Part shown: positions 10,551-20,972 of the stretch, piece by piece
Position numbering within the stretch: position 1 is the first letter of the stretch
How the letters are laid out: the number at the start of each line of letters is the position of its first letter
Origin: Copromyces sp. CBS 386.78
Lineage: Eukaryota; Ascomycota; Sordariomycetes; Sordariales; Sordariaceae
Assembly: GCA_030685235.1 (NCBI GenBank)
Contig: MU839139.1
Coordinates: 1 to 64,000, forward strand
Length of the DNA: 64,000 bases
Reading direction: 5' to 3'
Notes under the pieces: model-generated
Told to the model about the DNA's origin: nothing
Seen by the model: only the letters and a program-made list of their open reading frames with translations
Databases searched by the model: none
Translations under genes and position numbers: made by a program

Positions 10551-11010
10551 GCGGCACGTGATGGCGGCTCACCTCCAACAAGAACACGCAAAAACCGCCC
10601 AGTCTCAGGTATCTGCGTACCTCTAGCCAAGATGTACATGTGAAAGCGTGATCCTACGAGAGATAAGACTGCAAAACTAGAAGCCACAAATCAAAGTAAT
10701 ATTAAGTGTAAAGAGGGGAAGGGAAGGTTGACGAACGAAGGCATGCGAATCTGAGTATATAAGTCAGATCTGCCCGTCGTTACCGCCTTCCCAATCCGGA
10801 AGCTCTATCGATAAGAACAAGAGCCTCATTCCAAGTCTAATGTGTCATGGTACCAGTGCCCTGTGCCTGGCATCCCATTGCCCAATGCCCAGTCTTCCAG
10901 TATCCAGTCCAGCCATGCCATCATGCCATGACAGTACAGGTGGATAAAATGTGACCAATCGGTTGATCACACGGATTGTCTTGGCAAAAATGATACAGTT
11001 TCCCGGCTAA

Positions 11011-11284
11011 GGCCCTGATCGGCTCAAACTGCTTCATGACTCATGAGCAGTATGAAAGCTGTTCAAGGATATTCTGCACTAGCAGGGCTGTGCCTCATTT
11101 TTTACCAAAACGCTTTCCTTCTTTCGAGAGGGGCACGGGCGCTAATGTGCCATTCAAAGCGATAGCGCCTTAATTAGCTTCCTTGGCAACTTTTCAAACT
11201 GTTCTGCTCATTAGTGTACCGATTTTGAGAGTTCGGACTACTATTGCCAAGCGATTGCCAAGCACAGTTTGAACCAATAAAACC
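11011..11284. mobile_element. 274-bp Tourist-like (PIF/Harbinger) MITE
   Basis: It begins GGCCCTGATCGGCTCAAACT and ends AGTTTGAACCAATAAAACC, imperfect inverted repeats with RIP-like transitions. TAA flanks both ends (11008-11010 and 11285-11287), the trinucleotide target typical of PIF/Harbinger elements. No ORF is present. Confidence 0.65.
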
Positions 11285-11287
11285 TAA

Positions 11288-11915
11288 TCGATTGATTTCC
11301 AATTTTTTGGTTCAAAAACTGACAATTTCATACTAGAGGTCAGACATCCAGTATGGCCTCCAGCAGTATACCGCATCCTCACTCATACCGGATTTATCTA
11401 ACACACGCGCGCAGTTTAGCACATCTGGTGGAGCGCCTGCAGCCAGGGTAAACTGCGTGGCTGAACAAGGGGGTTTTACTGGTAAGGAGAAGGTGGTGGA
11501 GAGGCTGGGCGAGATTCTGTGTGGGCTTGCCGGTCCGGCTATACTATGATAAGTTTAGCGGGGCAGGGGGGGATAAATCCGGTTTGAGTGAGAAAAAGCG
11601 GTAGACTAGTTTTCGGTTCCCATCTTATGGACACTGCACCTTGCTTGGTGTTACTTGAGCGGCAGAAATGCGTGTGGTGAGATTGACGATTTTGATCATT
11701 GTGGTGAAACACTTGGTAGAAGGACAGCACCACCGCTGTTCAATCATATCGTGACAACTGGAAGTTCCGGGAAAAGGTGTGGTTGCAATGATAGAACGAC
11801 ACAGTTTACATCAACCAATCAAATTCGTAATGGCGTTGCGATGGACTAACCCGACCACTTCGCGAGTTTTTACGGTATTCCATCAATCTTCTTTACCACT
11901 GCGGGGTGAACTGTA
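11288..11915. other. Intergenic, nothing supported
   Basis: Short overlapping ORFs only; no domain, RNA gene or terminator recognised. Confidence 0.4.
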
Positions 11916-11969
11916 CGCAGCCACGCTTGGCATAGTTCACCCCGTTCCTTCATGCCAAGCGTGGCTGCG
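11916..11969. repeat. Perfect 18-bp stem, 18-nt loop palindrome
   Basis: Arms 11916-11933 (CGCAGCCACGCTTGGCAT) and 11952-11969 are exact inverted complements with an 18-nt spacer. It could form an RNA or cruciform hairpin, or be a solo palindromic element. Confidence 0.9.
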
Positions 11970-12940
11970 TGCCCGTCTTTGAACGCGTCGACCCCGCGCA
12001 GAACGGGTAGGGGCTTCTGGAGGTCCAGTCCTGATTTTCCTCCTGACCTTCATCTTCTTCTACCAATCAAATCAATTTGTTACAAGCCACCGCTGAAACT
12101 TAGCCATAAGAGATTTACTAAAGGTGCTAACTAGGAAGATGAGGGAATCCCATTGGGCCCGGTTCCTCATGTGCAGCTAATCCCGCCGTGCATGAGGTAC
12201 GCTACTCATACCTTACTCATCCCGTCGTAAAGGTGGGGCGGAGTAGTCTCTGCCACAGCCCGACGCCCTCGTCACCTACAACCTGTTAAGATTCTGACCA
12301 TTGAGGTGCGCCAAACACCCAAAATTGGAACTCCATCGAGGTGATGGATCCAGATCTGTACCCCCTATATTCTGACACAACCTGTCAACCTGGAAGCTCC
12401 CGTCCCGGCCAATCTTGCCCACATAAAATGTGGGTCTCCGCTAACATGGAACCGGAGTCGAATGGAAGACGGACAGAGGAGTGGAGGCCCGGGGGCCACT
12501 GCCGCAGAAAATGAATAATGGGTGTTGATTGGTTGGTCGAGATGGGGCGCTGGGTGGGGTGAATCGTCAATCGGGAATCCGAGACTACCTTACCTACCTA
12601 CTAGACTTAGACTCTAGGGCGGAGGAAGATGCCGTTGATTGCGGCGCGACCACCATATGTTTTTTCGGCAGCCTTTCGCTTTGCAAAAGCTTCAATGTAT
12701 TAATCATCTCCAGGTTGTCCAGGTTGACCATCCAGTTAGCGGACGACGTTTGGAACTTGTCCATCAAAGCCTCACAGTTCAGTAGAATGATGACCGGTGG
12801 TTTGGCCTCCCATGGAGGGCGTATTAATATGAGCACAGAACATGTCACCTTCCTTGACTTGACGTTTGATATCACCACAGTTTCGACCTTTTCTCTATAC
12901 CCAGCCAGGCAAACCTTCCCACGCATTCACCACCTACCCG
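11970..12940. other. Upstream region of paralogue C
   Basis: Contains a pair of overlapping anti-sense ORFs (about 12529-12926) without recognised domains. The right part should hold the promoter of the gene starting at 12941. No clear TATA box seen. Confidence 0.4.
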
Positions 12941-13712
12941 ATGGACTTTCCCGCTTCCTTTCAAGGGTATTGCCCACTTCACTTCCCTGTCAATGCCGAT
13001 GGTATGGCCTCCTTCGGCAATGACGGTGATCAAATCGATTGGGATAATCTTGGCCTGGAACAGGCTGCCGACCCGTTGGTTTGTCTCTGTCCAGAGCCAT
13101 ATGGTTTCTCCCTTCCTGTCCGTGTGCCCCTCTCCTACCTCTCATTCATGTGTCAACCCATCCGAACCATGACCTGAAGTATGCCGGCAAATCATGTTGA
13201 GGATGCCCCTGTTAACTCTCATCATTGTGTCCTAGTACCCCGGCGACCATGATGGCGAGCTCGAGAACGCCGGCGAACCGGTCCAGGCGGGGTATTCCGC
13301 TGGAAACAATATGACGACCGTTGTTGGACAGTCGCTCGCCCAACAAGTGCCAGCTCCTGGGGCGATTTCCAATCACTCAACCCCCCCACAAAGTCAAGAA
13401 GTCTTTGGCTCAGCCTCTGCCGAGCCGGCCGGATCCCAGACTCCCTGTACCAAGGTCTACACCTGCGACCACTGTGGTTCCGTCTCGGCTAAGACGCCCC
13501 GAGACTTCAGTCGGCACTTGGCTACCAAGAAGCATCGCAAGAACGCCATCAGCGGCATCAGGAACGGCCGGAACGAAGCTGTGGTGTCGCCGGCGAATCC
13601 TAGCACGGGATTCCGCTGCCCAGTCCCACCCTGTGACAAGGTGTTCCCGCGCAAGGACAACCTATGGAGGCACATTGCCAAAATGCATGGGATCTCGGAT
13701 CGTGGGGCGTGA
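12941..13712 (+). CDS. Two-finger C2H2 protein (paralogue C)
   Basis: Modelled as exons 12941-13078 (46 codons, begins MDFPASFQGYC) and 13236-13712, giving 204 residues. The 157-bp intron uses GTTTGT as donor and CTAG as acceptor, phase 0, matching paralogues D and E in position and phase. Without splicing the first frame ends at 13177 and does not reach the fingers. Exon 2 starts YPGDHDGE and runs through a Q/S/P-rich linker into finger 1 (C123, C126, H140, H146; CX2CX13HX5H, RHLATKKH, U1/matrin-like) and finger 2 (C174, C179, H192, H197; CX4CX12HX4H). The ATG sits in CCCGATGG. Probably a nuclear nucleic-acid-binding protein; target unknown. The donor choice is the least certain part. Confidence 0.85.
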
Positions 13713-15768
13713 TGGGGTGTTGCAAGGGTTCAAGGAGTTTTTAAGGTTGGCGGAAACTGTTTTCGTTGTTAGCGAGGTACTTGAAGGGAGTTACGGACTC
13801 ATGGGCGATTGTTTGGTAGATAATAAAGAGGGAAAATCTTTTGTGGAACCTGTTGCACTAACAATTTTACCGGCCACCGACCCCAAGGTCGAGACACGCG
13901 ATGGATTATGTGCCGCGCTTTCGAAAGGCAGTTTCTTCAACCGATGAAAGATGTCAATTCGACCTTTGACTTCTCTCACCCGCTCATCTGGTGGGCGAGA
14001 TCGTCCGTGGAAGGCGCTGGGCTGTGCAGAATTGTCGGGCAACGTAATTTCCGGGTCTGGGTCGTGATCGCTCGCTCAATTGTCCGGTCCGGTCCGCCTC
14101 CACTCTTCGATGGGGGAGCCACGTATGTACATACAGCGCAAAACCGATGGACGGAGGAGGTGCGAATAACCTCACAAGCTGGCCCGGTGAACTGAACACG
14201 GCACGGGATGTGTGAATTGGTGAGAGGTCGATCAAGGCTCGGCGCGGAAAGTTTGTGACTCTGTGGACGGTGAGTGGTCCAAACTGTTGGAGAAATCCAG
14301 TGACGCAGGTACCGACACGTGGGGGACCGGGATGAACGGTCAATGAAAATCAGGAGGCGGGGAAGAAGTCTGGGCGAAGTTTGGTGCTGAGGAATGAGGA
14401 GATACAAGAGAAGCGGTCCGTGCTCGCTTTGTGTTCGGTGATTGTGATTCCCTTGATTGCCCTGGGATGCCGTGCTCGTCATCGTTTCACCATTCATTTC
14501 CCCATGTCTCGCCTGAGTCGCCTGTTGACAAGCAACGGTCTTGCATGGTTCTATCGTCGCAGAACACATTCTGGAAGACATGGGTTTGGCGGGAATTCCA
14601 CGGCTTCCTGTGCGACGGCGTGGTTAATTGCTCGTAATCCAATTCATCACTCACAGGTGAGACAAGGTTGGTTCGAGGCCGCCGCGCGCATCCCACTCTG
14701 CTGGCGCTGTTGATCGTCTACATCATTAGCTCCTTTACTCGGCTGGGCGCAGCCTCGGGTTGTGGGTGATGCAGAGATTTTAGCCGATATCCAAACACAC
14801 ACCACCACACTGCATGGCGGCGGACAATGACTTTGTTGTCTCATTACCTCTAAAGTGATTTCGAGATCGCAGAAATACGGCGATCCAGTGCGTGGCCCAG
14901 GTTCATCCCAAGAATCGAAACGGCATCTCAAACTTGGGAAAATCCACACTGGACCCGTGTTTTGTGTTTTGTAAAAAGATTGGATGGCTGAGGGCCATTG
15001 ATCCATGCTCCCTTTTGATTAATCGGTGGGGCTACATGTCGTACCCTTGCTTCTTGTGCCTGGCCCTCAATCCCATTGACCAATGACAAGTCCAGAACAT
15101 AGCAGAAAAGCGGAACCTGTTTATCAGTTTCGGCGTCGCGACAGAGACTCCATTCCGAAGGGCAGGTGCGTGTGGAGGACTGCTGCTGCTGTGGGCGTGC
15201 TGTGGGTGAGCTGTGGGTGAGCTGTGGGCGGCCACGACAGGGAGCAGTGGCACCATGAGGCCCCGGAGAAGCTCGTAACGAGCCTGGGTAACCTTTCTTC
15301 TTTTCCTTCTTCAACTCTTCCTTCCCCTCTCGAATCCTTCCGCTGCGCTGCCACGCTTCCTCTTCCTCGCTTCGCACAACCTCCACCAACCATAATCGAC
15401 TGCAACCTCAACAAGGAGGCCCGTTCGATAAACACTCGTTCTCTACAATAACCGGGGCCATCCCACACACACTCTCTCTCCGACCCAAATCCATCCAAAT
15501 CACCTCACCACCAGTCTGTCATTCAAACAAGCCTGAGCTCCCGGCCATTCCGCGCCCACCCACAAACCCACCCTTTCATCGACAACAACGCAAAATCTTT
15601 CTCCACGACATCATCAATCTTTCACCATCGCATCCAATTCCGAAAACAATTCACTCTTTTCCACACGACAACGCCGACGCTTCCGCTTGCGCAATCGGTT
15701 AACATTCTCGTCCGCGACACAACGGCCAACCCTCTTCCACATCACATCACCATCAGAAATCTATCACA
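13713..15768. other. Intergenic and 5' UTR of the 15.8-kb gene
   Basis: Many overlapping ORFs on both strands without coherent motifs. From about 15290 the + strand is strongly CT-rich with CACCATC/CATCACA words up to the start codon at 15769, typical of a fungal promoter and leader. A GTGGGTGAGCT tandem lies near 15195-15232. Confidence 0.5.
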
Positions 15769-16194
15769 ATGGGTCTCAGCCTCTTCGACCGCCTCCAAGC
15801 CAAGATCGAGCTCTTCCGTCTTGAGCAGCGCTACACCCGCCGCCGTCATCGTCGCTCCACCTTTGTCTCCAACGCTACCTATGTCGATGGCGAGTACGTC
15901 TACAACACCCCCAACACCACCGGTTCCTCGGTAAACTCGAGCAAGACCAACACCACCCGAGAGATGCCCTTCTCTCCAGACGTTGGCGTCAGCTCTCCCA
16001 AGGAAGAAGCACCCGCCAGGAAGGTCTCCAACAGATGGTCCACCGTGCCCGGATTCGGCAGCAGCTCGACACCCTCGAACCAGCCCAGCATGGAGAGCGT
16101 ATCGCACCAGCAGCAAAACTCAGAGAGCAGGTACCAGCAGAACTCGTGGGGAAGGAGCTCGAAGCGCGTCAACTTCAACGAGCCCGATCGGTAG
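15769..16194 (+). CDS. Small conserved-looking fungal protein of unknown function, 141 residues
   Basis: A single-exon ORF with excellent start context (ATCACAATGGG) after a long CT-rich leader, the strongest non-zinc-finger gene in the window. The N-terminus (MGLSLFDRLQAKIELFRLEQ, then YTRRRHRRSTFVSNATYVDGEY) is predicted helical and then strongly basic, and looks like a fixed domain. The rest is disordered, rich in S, N, Q and P, ending SSKRVNFNEPDR. There is no signal peptide or membrane segment. GC-rich third positions fit an expressed gene and show no RIP. My impression is that this N-terminus is shared by other Sordariomycete hypothetical proteins, but I could not check this. No function is assigned. 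Confidence 0.85.
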   Translation: MGLSLFDRLQAKIELFRLEQRYTRRRHRRSTFVSNATYVDGEYVYNTPNTTGSSVNSSKTNTTREMPFSPDVGVSSPKEEAPARKVSNRWSTVPGFGSSSTPSNQPSMESVSHQQQNSESRYQQNSWGRSSKRVNFNEPDR

Positions 16195-19100
16195 AAGCGC
16201 CCCGCTCGTTGTGCTGTTGCTGTGTAGGCCGGTCACCACTGTTCGCACTTGACAAGGAGCGACATGATCAGGCATGCATGCACGACTTGTCTGGGTAGGA
16301 CATGGCCATTTCGGAAATGGATATGTCGCCTGTCTTCCCATCCACATATTCTTGACGCCCCCATGACACTCGATCACGGCACGAACTTCCATGTTGGAAC
16401 CGATCGCGCATTTGGCAATCCATTACATGTTCCCCTGGGGCCCTGGATGCGCGACACGCCGATTATCGATTTGATGACGACGAACTATTACCCGTTACTT
16501 TTCTTTTTGACCACCGTGCCAGTTCAGTTATGGTTAGAGCTGCGCACTCACGACTGACCACAAGGCATACTATCCATCAGTGGCCTCTCACTCCTTGATG
16601 GACACGAACCTGCTTTTGCTTTTACTTCTTTTTCTTGGTTTGACGCAGATGCATTGTATGCTTTCGGTATCATGCATGCCCTGTGTCTTTGACGGAGGGG
16701 CAAAAAGGGCCACCTGCAGATGCGCCTGCATCTTCAGCGGCAACAGCACCTCTGACCTCCAGTTACTTTCGTGGTGGGACCTGGGCCCTGCACGCATGCA
16801 TCTCACCATGCACTGGAGCGTGCTTGAAGCGGCCAGGAGAGGGAGAGGTGGCAAGGAACAGCCACAAGGTCGGCGTCCACCTCCACGGGGAAAGAATGAG
16901 AGGCAGAAGACGAGGAGGAAGGGCGGGCCAGACGCCGCTGGATAACGTTGCCCCATGTTATTAACGCCAACTGGAGGAATACGTTAGACTATGTATTACG
17001 TTGTAATTAGATCGGGAAAAAAAGAGAGAAGATATGGAAATGACAAACCATCATATATTCATATATGCACGAACGAATAATGCGACAATGCCCTTGTGTC
17101 TCCTGCGTTTAGACACATGCTGCGTGCTTCCGCTGCGATGCGCTGTTTTGTGCATATGATGGGAAATAGTCACCACCTGTCTCACTCTTCCAGATCCAGC
17201 CTCGTCTTTTCCGCTTAGTTTGACGAATACTTGGACCTACTCACCATGGAATCAGGACATGGAGATAGGAAGAAAAAGGAAAATAGAGCAAAAAGCCACA
17301 GATAGATACAGGGGGCAAGACCCACAGATCCCCCAGCCCGCTGAAACCGAGCGAGGCCATCGCTGGTCCTGATATGGGCTAAGAATGGAGATCTCCCGGC
17401 CCGGCACAAGATGGGTCCGTCTTACACTAAGTCTAGTAGCTGGCCCGAAAAATTCTTGTTATGTACCAGTGTTTAGGCCCTGATCGAAACCGCACCGGTG
17501 CTGGTTTCTGAGAGGAAAGTTTGGCTTGAGAGTGACTTCGTGACCTTGGCGTTGACCGGGGGGGGGGGCTTCGTCGTTGTACCGCTGCTCTACTTTCTCA
17601 AGAACCCATCTTTTTGCAACGGGTACAGATTGCACCGGTACAGCGATTCAGCGGTAGAAAATCACAGACCCTCGAACCATCCAAAAACTTGAAACGAGTG
17701 ACGTAGTATGTATAAAGGTGCATGTTGTATTACAATAGGTACTCTACTACCTCGAGCGTCTGCCAGCTCTCACACTGGATAATGGCGGGGGTGTGCTACA
17801 CGGTACATCAAAAACACCCCCGGCCCTCCGGTAGTTCCTGGTTCCTGGCCGATTCCCGTTGGCTTGGTATTTGGTAAGCTGCCCTGGCCCTCCCTCCCGG
17901 CTGCTATGTCGTCACGTCGTGCCGTGGCCGTCTGGCGCGGAGATTGTGGTTGGTTGTGACTTGTGCCGTGCAGGTTGCTACTGAAGTTCCAGATTGTTTT
18001 TCTGGGGGCCTCTTCGATAGGTGTTGACTGAGTGGTCGTAATGCAGGACGGAACCTTTACGTCCACTTGGCACTGTGTACTTACTATCCGCTGATTGGAT
18101 GCAACGGCAGGCGCAAGTTCGCAACAATGCAGTGGCACAGCTTCGTTGCGAGTTAACATGGAAAGAAACAACCTGGAATGCGTGCTGCGCGGTGATGGCT
18201 GCGGAGGGGCGTGAGTGCGCTCAGTGTCGTGCCAGCAGGAGCCGGAGCCCCCCCTTGCGTGTGGGCACTGCAGTCATGTTGCAGTCCAAGACAGTGTCGG
18301 CCCAGGCACCTTCCCACCACCAGGGAAAGCCCAGGTTGCTTCCATCTACAGCTCCGTAGATCGCTACGGACCCTTCCTACAGACACGCCCCTCCACACCT
18401 CCACACCACATCACATCGCTGGCCCATACTTAGCTCCTGGCGAAATCTAGTTGCAACACCCACCGTCAACGCCCTCTCCGCGCAAGTGCCCGGGAGGAGT
18501 CCAACCTCAGTATGGCGGTTAGAAGGGGGTGTCGTTTTCTGTTGGACTGCACTTTCGACGTCAACCGCCGCTGTACCAATCGCCTTAAACTCTACGGTAA
18601 GTGACGGATCTGCGAGTGTGCTGGCAAGCCCTAGAGGATAGGGAGGCCTTGCCCTTTGGCTGCCCGTTCAGACGGGGAAGTGGTGCAACGGTTCTACCTC
18701 TTCGTGAATAGTAGACCTAGATTCCTCCAATTAAGCCACCACCACACCGACACTCTTATTTCTGCCCACAATAAACGACGCTCTCTTCCTTCCAAGGGCC
18801 GGAATAGGCCTCTTCAATCGGAAAGACAACAACTTGGAAGCTTCGCTGGCCGGGCCAGCATTCTCTAAGTGTACCCCTTAGGGGTTTGTCGTTGGCGATG
18901 GTGGAGAAAGGGGTATAGGGCTGACAGACATGGAATGGATCCGCTGTTTCACACACCCACCCCTAAATGTACACCTCTGCATTGTTATAGCAAAGAGGAA
19001 ATGATTGTAATAAATAACAATAATCCTCTTTGGTAGAAGATCGAAAGATAAAGAAAAGATGAAAATTAGAATACAAAGGATGGCCGTGACGCGAAGGAGG

Positions 19101-19492
19101 TACCTTATGTTTCTGTGCACACCTGTGCAGCCTGCAACACCACTGCACTTCTGCAACACTATTGCACTAATCGCAGCGGAGAGCGGATCTGGAACTGGTG
19201 ATTGGATGGGCCCGCTGTGGATGTCCCCTCTAGTGACCGGCGGGTGGATACCTTTCACAGTCTGGGGTCCGGTGTCACTTCAGGACCCTCACATCTACTG
19301 AAGCGGAGTTGAAGGATGGAAGGCTTAAGCCAGGTTTTTAACAAAGCTCTCAGGCCTTTAATTGGATAAACGTACGTCCCAATAACTACCCGCGGGTAGA
19401 GGTTCAAGTAGGTAGTTAAGGCGCCTGCCCAGCCTATTTGTTATTGGTTATATCGCTAATAATATACGGCCTCTATCTGCTAACGGCTACCG
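16195..19492. other. 3.3 kb without a supported gene
   Basis: Starts with the 3' UTR of the 15.8-kb gene. ORFs at about 16580-16956 exist on both strands in GC-rich, low-complexity sequence and are not convincing. A near-palindrome GAAACCGCACCGGTGCTGG lies near 17485, beside a GGCCCTGATCG word like the end of the MITE at 11011. A pyrimidine/purine G tract is at about 17560. Nothing else is supportable. Confidence 0.4.
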
Positions 19493-19570
19493 AAGCGGGA
19501 AACCCTGAGTTAGACAACCAATGTTTAGAAAACAGTAATTGCTTTCCAGACATTGATTGTCTCCCAGGCC
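19493..19570 (-). mobile_element. Fragment of the SINE-like repeat (right-end hairpin)
   Basis: Inverted match to 1651-1727: it includes the whole right-end hairpin with arms CAACCAATGTTTAGAAA and TTTCCAGACATTGATTG, plus GGGAAACCCTGA. Only this terminal part is present. Confidence 0.85.
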
Positions 19571-19920
19571 CTTAAAGGCCTGTTCGTTTCCGCTGTAAGA
19601 AGTTAACCAGTTAAGATTTTTGCAGTATTCGGGTCGCAGTAACGATATAACGCATTACTGCCCTACTGCTCCTTTTTACGTTCGTCAAAAAAACCTTCCA
19701 TAGAGGGAGACCCGGGTCTGAGAACAGGGTCCGGCAAGGGTACTGCAAGCATGTTTGAGCGAAAAATTCTAATTGATTTTGGAAGTGTTTAGTAAGGGTT
19801 CGAATGGCCGACAAGGATATTAGGTTCGAACAGACTTCTATAACAACAGTATAATTCGTGACATTTTTCTGTTGGAATGGTTAGACTGTTGGAAGCAATA
19901 ACGATTAAAGGCGGTAATAG
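19571..19920. other. Transition DNA, nothing supported
   Basis: A boundary zone between the gene island and the AT-rich block; one short minus-strand ORF without motifs. Confidence 0.4.
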
Positions 19921-19939
19921 AGGGTTAGGGTTAGGGTTA
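19921..19939 (+). repeat. Interstitial telomere repeat, about 3 units
   Basis: AGGGTTAGGGTTAGGGTTA, three units of TTAGGG read on the + strand. It lies exactly where GC-balanced DNA changes into the AT-rich block that continues to 28.9 kb. It could mark a healed break, an old chromosome end, or telomere addition next to a transposon. Confidence 0.85.
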
Positions 19940-19941
19940 AA

Positions 19942-20731
19942 AAGTTATTATCCTCAAAAAAATTTTGGTTTTTCTTCCAAATAATATTTTTCTTAAATAA
20001 TATTTTTCTTAAATAATATTTAATAAGTAATATTTTTTCTTTATTATACTAGTATAATTTTTTTAACTTAGTAATTTTTACAAATGCTACAACGGGGAAT
20101 CGAACGGAGGACCTTACGATGTTAAGTGCTTCTATTACTAACTACGCTATTTATTTATTTATTTACTTATTTATTTCACGCGAAAATATTAGAACTAAAA
20201 TCTTATATAGTTAAAATATTATTTTTAAAGTAGTAAGAATAATTATTATTATATTATTTTTTTTATCGAAATAATGTTTAAATTTTTAGAATGTTACTAA
20301 AAACAGAATATTTATAATAAAAATTGTAATTGAGTTTATTATTCTTTTTTACACTTTGTAAATATTTGAGGGCAATAGTCTGTTATACCCAAAATACCAT
20401 GTTATCTGACGATATACGCGTATATAGAATATAATTCGCTACCCTTATAGAAATCTTAAAAAATAGGCTGGAAACCCTATATTCCACCCCTATTTAGTGC
20501 ATTTCTGCCTATTACACACTATAGGCCTGTTTTTACCCTGTTCTTAGACCCGAGGTTCCCTCTATAGTTATTTTTTATGCACGCCCTGCAACCACCTGTA
20601 ACCACCTGCACTTACTCCAAATCTTCAATTTGGCCAATTAGAAGGCCAGAATCTTCGAAATCCTTAACAGCAGTTCTTACTACCAGACTGCTCGATTTTG
20701 AGCTGTAGTGCAGTAAGAACTATAGTTAGGT
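19942..20731. other. AT-rich flank left of the LTR element, with a tRNA-like relic
   Basis: RIP-like AT-rich DNA. On the minus strand about 20153-20084 a segment with GCGTAGTTAGTAATAG and GTTCGATTCCCC resembles D- and T-arms of a tRNA, but stems do not close; it is a relic. A 10-bp inverted repeat (AGTTCTTACT) lies at about 20671-20720, just before the 5' LTR. Confidence 0.5.
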
Positions 20732-20972
20732 TGATACCAGACCCGTGTATTTATATAGATTTCTGAGGGCGAAGGTCATAGACCTGCCTCGCCCGGCAGG
20801 CACTCGCCTGCTGGACTCGTTATTTCTTATATGTTTAATAAGATAAGTAATAAAATAAGGCTACTATAAAATATATTTTTCCTATCTTTAAAGGTAGTCT
20901 TTCTTAGGAAACCTTCTTAGAGGGCATTACTCTTTATAATACAATATTTTCATATACTCTACTACTTCCGCA
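20732..20972 (+). repeat. 5' LTR
   Basis: Matches 28653-28893 over 241 bp with mostly transition differences. It starts TGATACCAGACCCG and ends CTACTTCCGCA, compatible with TG...CA termini. Weak similarity continues for about 18 bp beyond the assigned end, so the boundary could be slightly longer. Confidence 0.9.

Larger units (their letters stand above)
10312..11010. repeat. About 29-bp inverted repeat pair 640 bp apart
   Basis: TTAAGCCGGGAAACTGTATC (10312 onward, continuing to about 10340) recurs in inverse orientation at 10982-11010. The second copy directly abuts the MITE at 11011. Possibly the ends of another non-autonomous element enclosing a dispersed block at 10430-10525, but no target duplication is clear. 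Confidence 0.6.

Noticed and set aside
12529..12926. Overlapping ORFs on both strands upstream of paralogue C
   Set aside because: No domain; they overlap the promoter region of a well-supported gene.
16580..16956. Leucine-rich ORFs on both strands that look like secreted proteins
   Set aside because: They overlap each other, lie in GC-rich low-complexity DNA downstream of a solid gene and have no start context or motif.
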